Shown here piece after piece: positions 63,103-64,000 of a stretch of DNA of 64,000 nucleotides. The notes beneath the pieces were generated by a model. It searched no databases. It saw only the letters and a list, made by a program, of their open reading frames with translations, and had not been told where the DNA came from. The translations under genes and the position numbers were made by a program. The stretch's first letter is position 1. Each line of letters begins with the position of its first letter. Origin of the DNA: Rhodocyclaceae bacterium (lineage in GTDB: Bacteria > Pseudomonadota > Gammaproteobacteria > Burkholderiales > Rhodocyclaceae); contig JAKLLG010000004.1 in the NCBI GenBank assembly GCA_023150275.1, positions 124,001 to 188,000 on the forward strand, read 5' to 3'.

Positions 63103-64000
63103 TCAGGCGGACTGCCGCAACCAGTCGGCAAGCAACAGCTTCAGTCGCCCATACTCGCCGGCGAGCACCGCCACAGCGGCCACGTCGCACGGGCGCTCCT
63201 CGCGCAAGGCCGCCTCGATCGACTTCGCATGCCGGCTGAAACCGTCGGCGCCAATGTCCAGCGCCATGCCCTTGATCGAATGGGCCGCGCGGACCGCGGC
63301 TTCGCGATCGCCACATTCGAGAGCAGCCTGCAGATCGGCGAGTCGCGCCTCGATATCGGGCTGCGCCATTTCGACGATGGAGCGGGCCAACGCCAGATCG
63401 TCACCCATGCGCGAAAGCATCTTCGCCGGATCGAAGCCGCCCGCACTCACCGCAGCGGGCAGCGTCGCCGGCGCTGACTGCGCCACACCGCCATCAGGCG
63501 GTTCAAGCTGCAGCCACAGCGCAATCGTGTTCTGCAGCGCCACGAAGTCGACAGGCTTGGGCAGAAAATCGCTCATGCCGGCGGCGAGGCAGCGCTGCCT
63601 GTCCTCGGCAAAGGCGCCGGCGGAAAGCGCCACCACCGGCAGCGGCGCGACTCCGGAGGCCTGCTCCCAGGCACGGATCCTTCCTATCGCCTCGATACCA
63701 TCCATCACCGGCATCTGCACATCCATCAGCACCAGATCGGGACGGTTCTCGCCGGTCGCGCGAGCGAGCGCCTCCGCGCCGTTGCCGGCAAGCTCCGCCA
63801 CGCAACCGCTCTTCTCCAGCATCGACACAATCACGCGGCGGTTGGTCGGATTGTCCTCCACGACCAGAATGCGCTTGCCGGCAAACATGTCTGCCGGCAG
63901 CGCCGGCAGGCTCGCCTCGCGTGGCAATCCACCCAGCAGAGACGACGCCTCCGCCGCAACGCGCCCAAGCGGCACGCGGAACCAGAAACGCGCCCCCGCA
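63103..64000 (-). CDS. hybrid histidine kinase, C-terminal part (5' end outside window)
   Basis: The frame is open to base 64000 and enters with GARFWFRVPLG, the end of a histidine-kinase ATPase domain, so the gene continues outside. A receiver domain follows (ILVVEDNPTNRR, phospho-Asp in LVLMDVQMPVMDG, Lys in FLPKPVD) and then an HPt domain with its His in AHSIKGMALDIGA. This kinase-receiver-HPt order is the BarA/ArcB-like multistep phosphorelay type. The sensor part and target regulator are not visible. Confidence 0.92.
   Translation of the reverse strand, partial: AGARFWFRVPLGRVAAEASSLLGGLPREASLPALPADMFAGKRILVVEDNPTNRRVIVSMLEKSGCVAELAGNGAEALARATGENRPDLVLMDVQMPVMDGIEAIGRIRAWEQASGVAPLPVVALSAGAFAEDRQRCLAAGMSDFLPKPVDFVALQNTIALWLQLEPPDGGVAQSAPATLPAAVSAGGFDPAKMLSRMGDDLALARSIVEMAQPDIEARLADLQAALECGDREAAVRAAHSIKGMALDIGADGFSRHAKSIEAALREERPCDVAAVAVLAGEYGRLKLLLADWLRQSA

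Overview
The window is GC-rich, densely packed proteobacterial chromosome. The gene set and gene order point to a denitrifying betaproteobacterium, most likely Rhodocyclales; this is inferred from gene content, not from a database match. Supporting signs are the hisBHAFIE-hit-tatABC run, tandem phasins, a cyanophycin synthetase, a Tat-type nosZ in a nosZRDFYL cluster, two class sigma-54 promoters and an FNR box. I see no prophage, insertion sequence, CRISPR array or rRNA. One tRNA (Pro, CGG) is present. Both ends cut through genes: the 3' part of a cyanophycin synthetase on the left and the 3' part of a hybrid histidine kinase on the right.

Layout. 1-6.6 kb: amino-acid nitrogen block, with the cyanophycin synthetase C-terminus, aspartase (aspA), and the acidic amino-acid ABC transporter gltIJKL behind a strong sigma-54-type promoter. 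6.8-12.1 kb: M61 peptidase, single-domain response regulator, MATE exporter, phenylacetate-CoA ligase. 12.2-14.9 kb: chemotaxis group of a receiver-less CheB catalytic domain, an MCP and a separate PAS protein (a split Aer-like sensor). 15-20.2 kb: FAH-family hydrolase, NIF3, DegS/AlgW-like protease, class II amidotransferase, hybrid kinase. 20.3-28.2 kb: tatCBA, hit and hisEIFAHB on the minus strand; hisC, nitroreductase and a PaiB-like flavoprotein divergent on the plus strand. 28.3-33.5 kb: tRNA-Pro, ispB, class III adenylate cyclase, sensor kinase, and an orphan prepilin-like gene with its own sigma-54-type promoter. 33.6-39.3 kb: Kef-type antiporter, then kdsD-kdsC-lptC-lptA (Kdo and LPS export) and an enoyl-CoA hydratase. 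39.4-40.8 kb: two tandem phasins. 40.9-46.8 kb: CinA-like protein, EI24 membrane protein, hrpA (with a palindromic in-frame insertion) and crcB.

46.9-58.0 kb is the most interesting part: a minus-strand nitrous-oxide reduction cluster, nosZ-nosR-nosD-nosF-nosY-nosL. It is followed by a translationally coupled tail of a 90-aa helical protein, a 123-aa protein resembling the TumE/DUF6516 family, and a second NosL-like protein. A convergent lipoprotein cytochrome c lies next to it. NosZ itself carries a Tat signal that ends in a lipobox. A perfect FNR palindrome lies over the stop codon of a NhaR-type LysR gene at the distance expected for a class II FNR promoter of nosZ. 58.1-64 kb: htpX, glnS, a 4Fe-4S protein, a thioredoxin, an aldose-1-epimerase-like protein and the partial kinase.

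Together the genes describe a cell that respires N2O, stores carbon as PHA and nitrogen as cyanophycin, takes up glutamate/aspartate under nitrogen control, and senses its energy or redox state through an Aer-like chemoreceptor.
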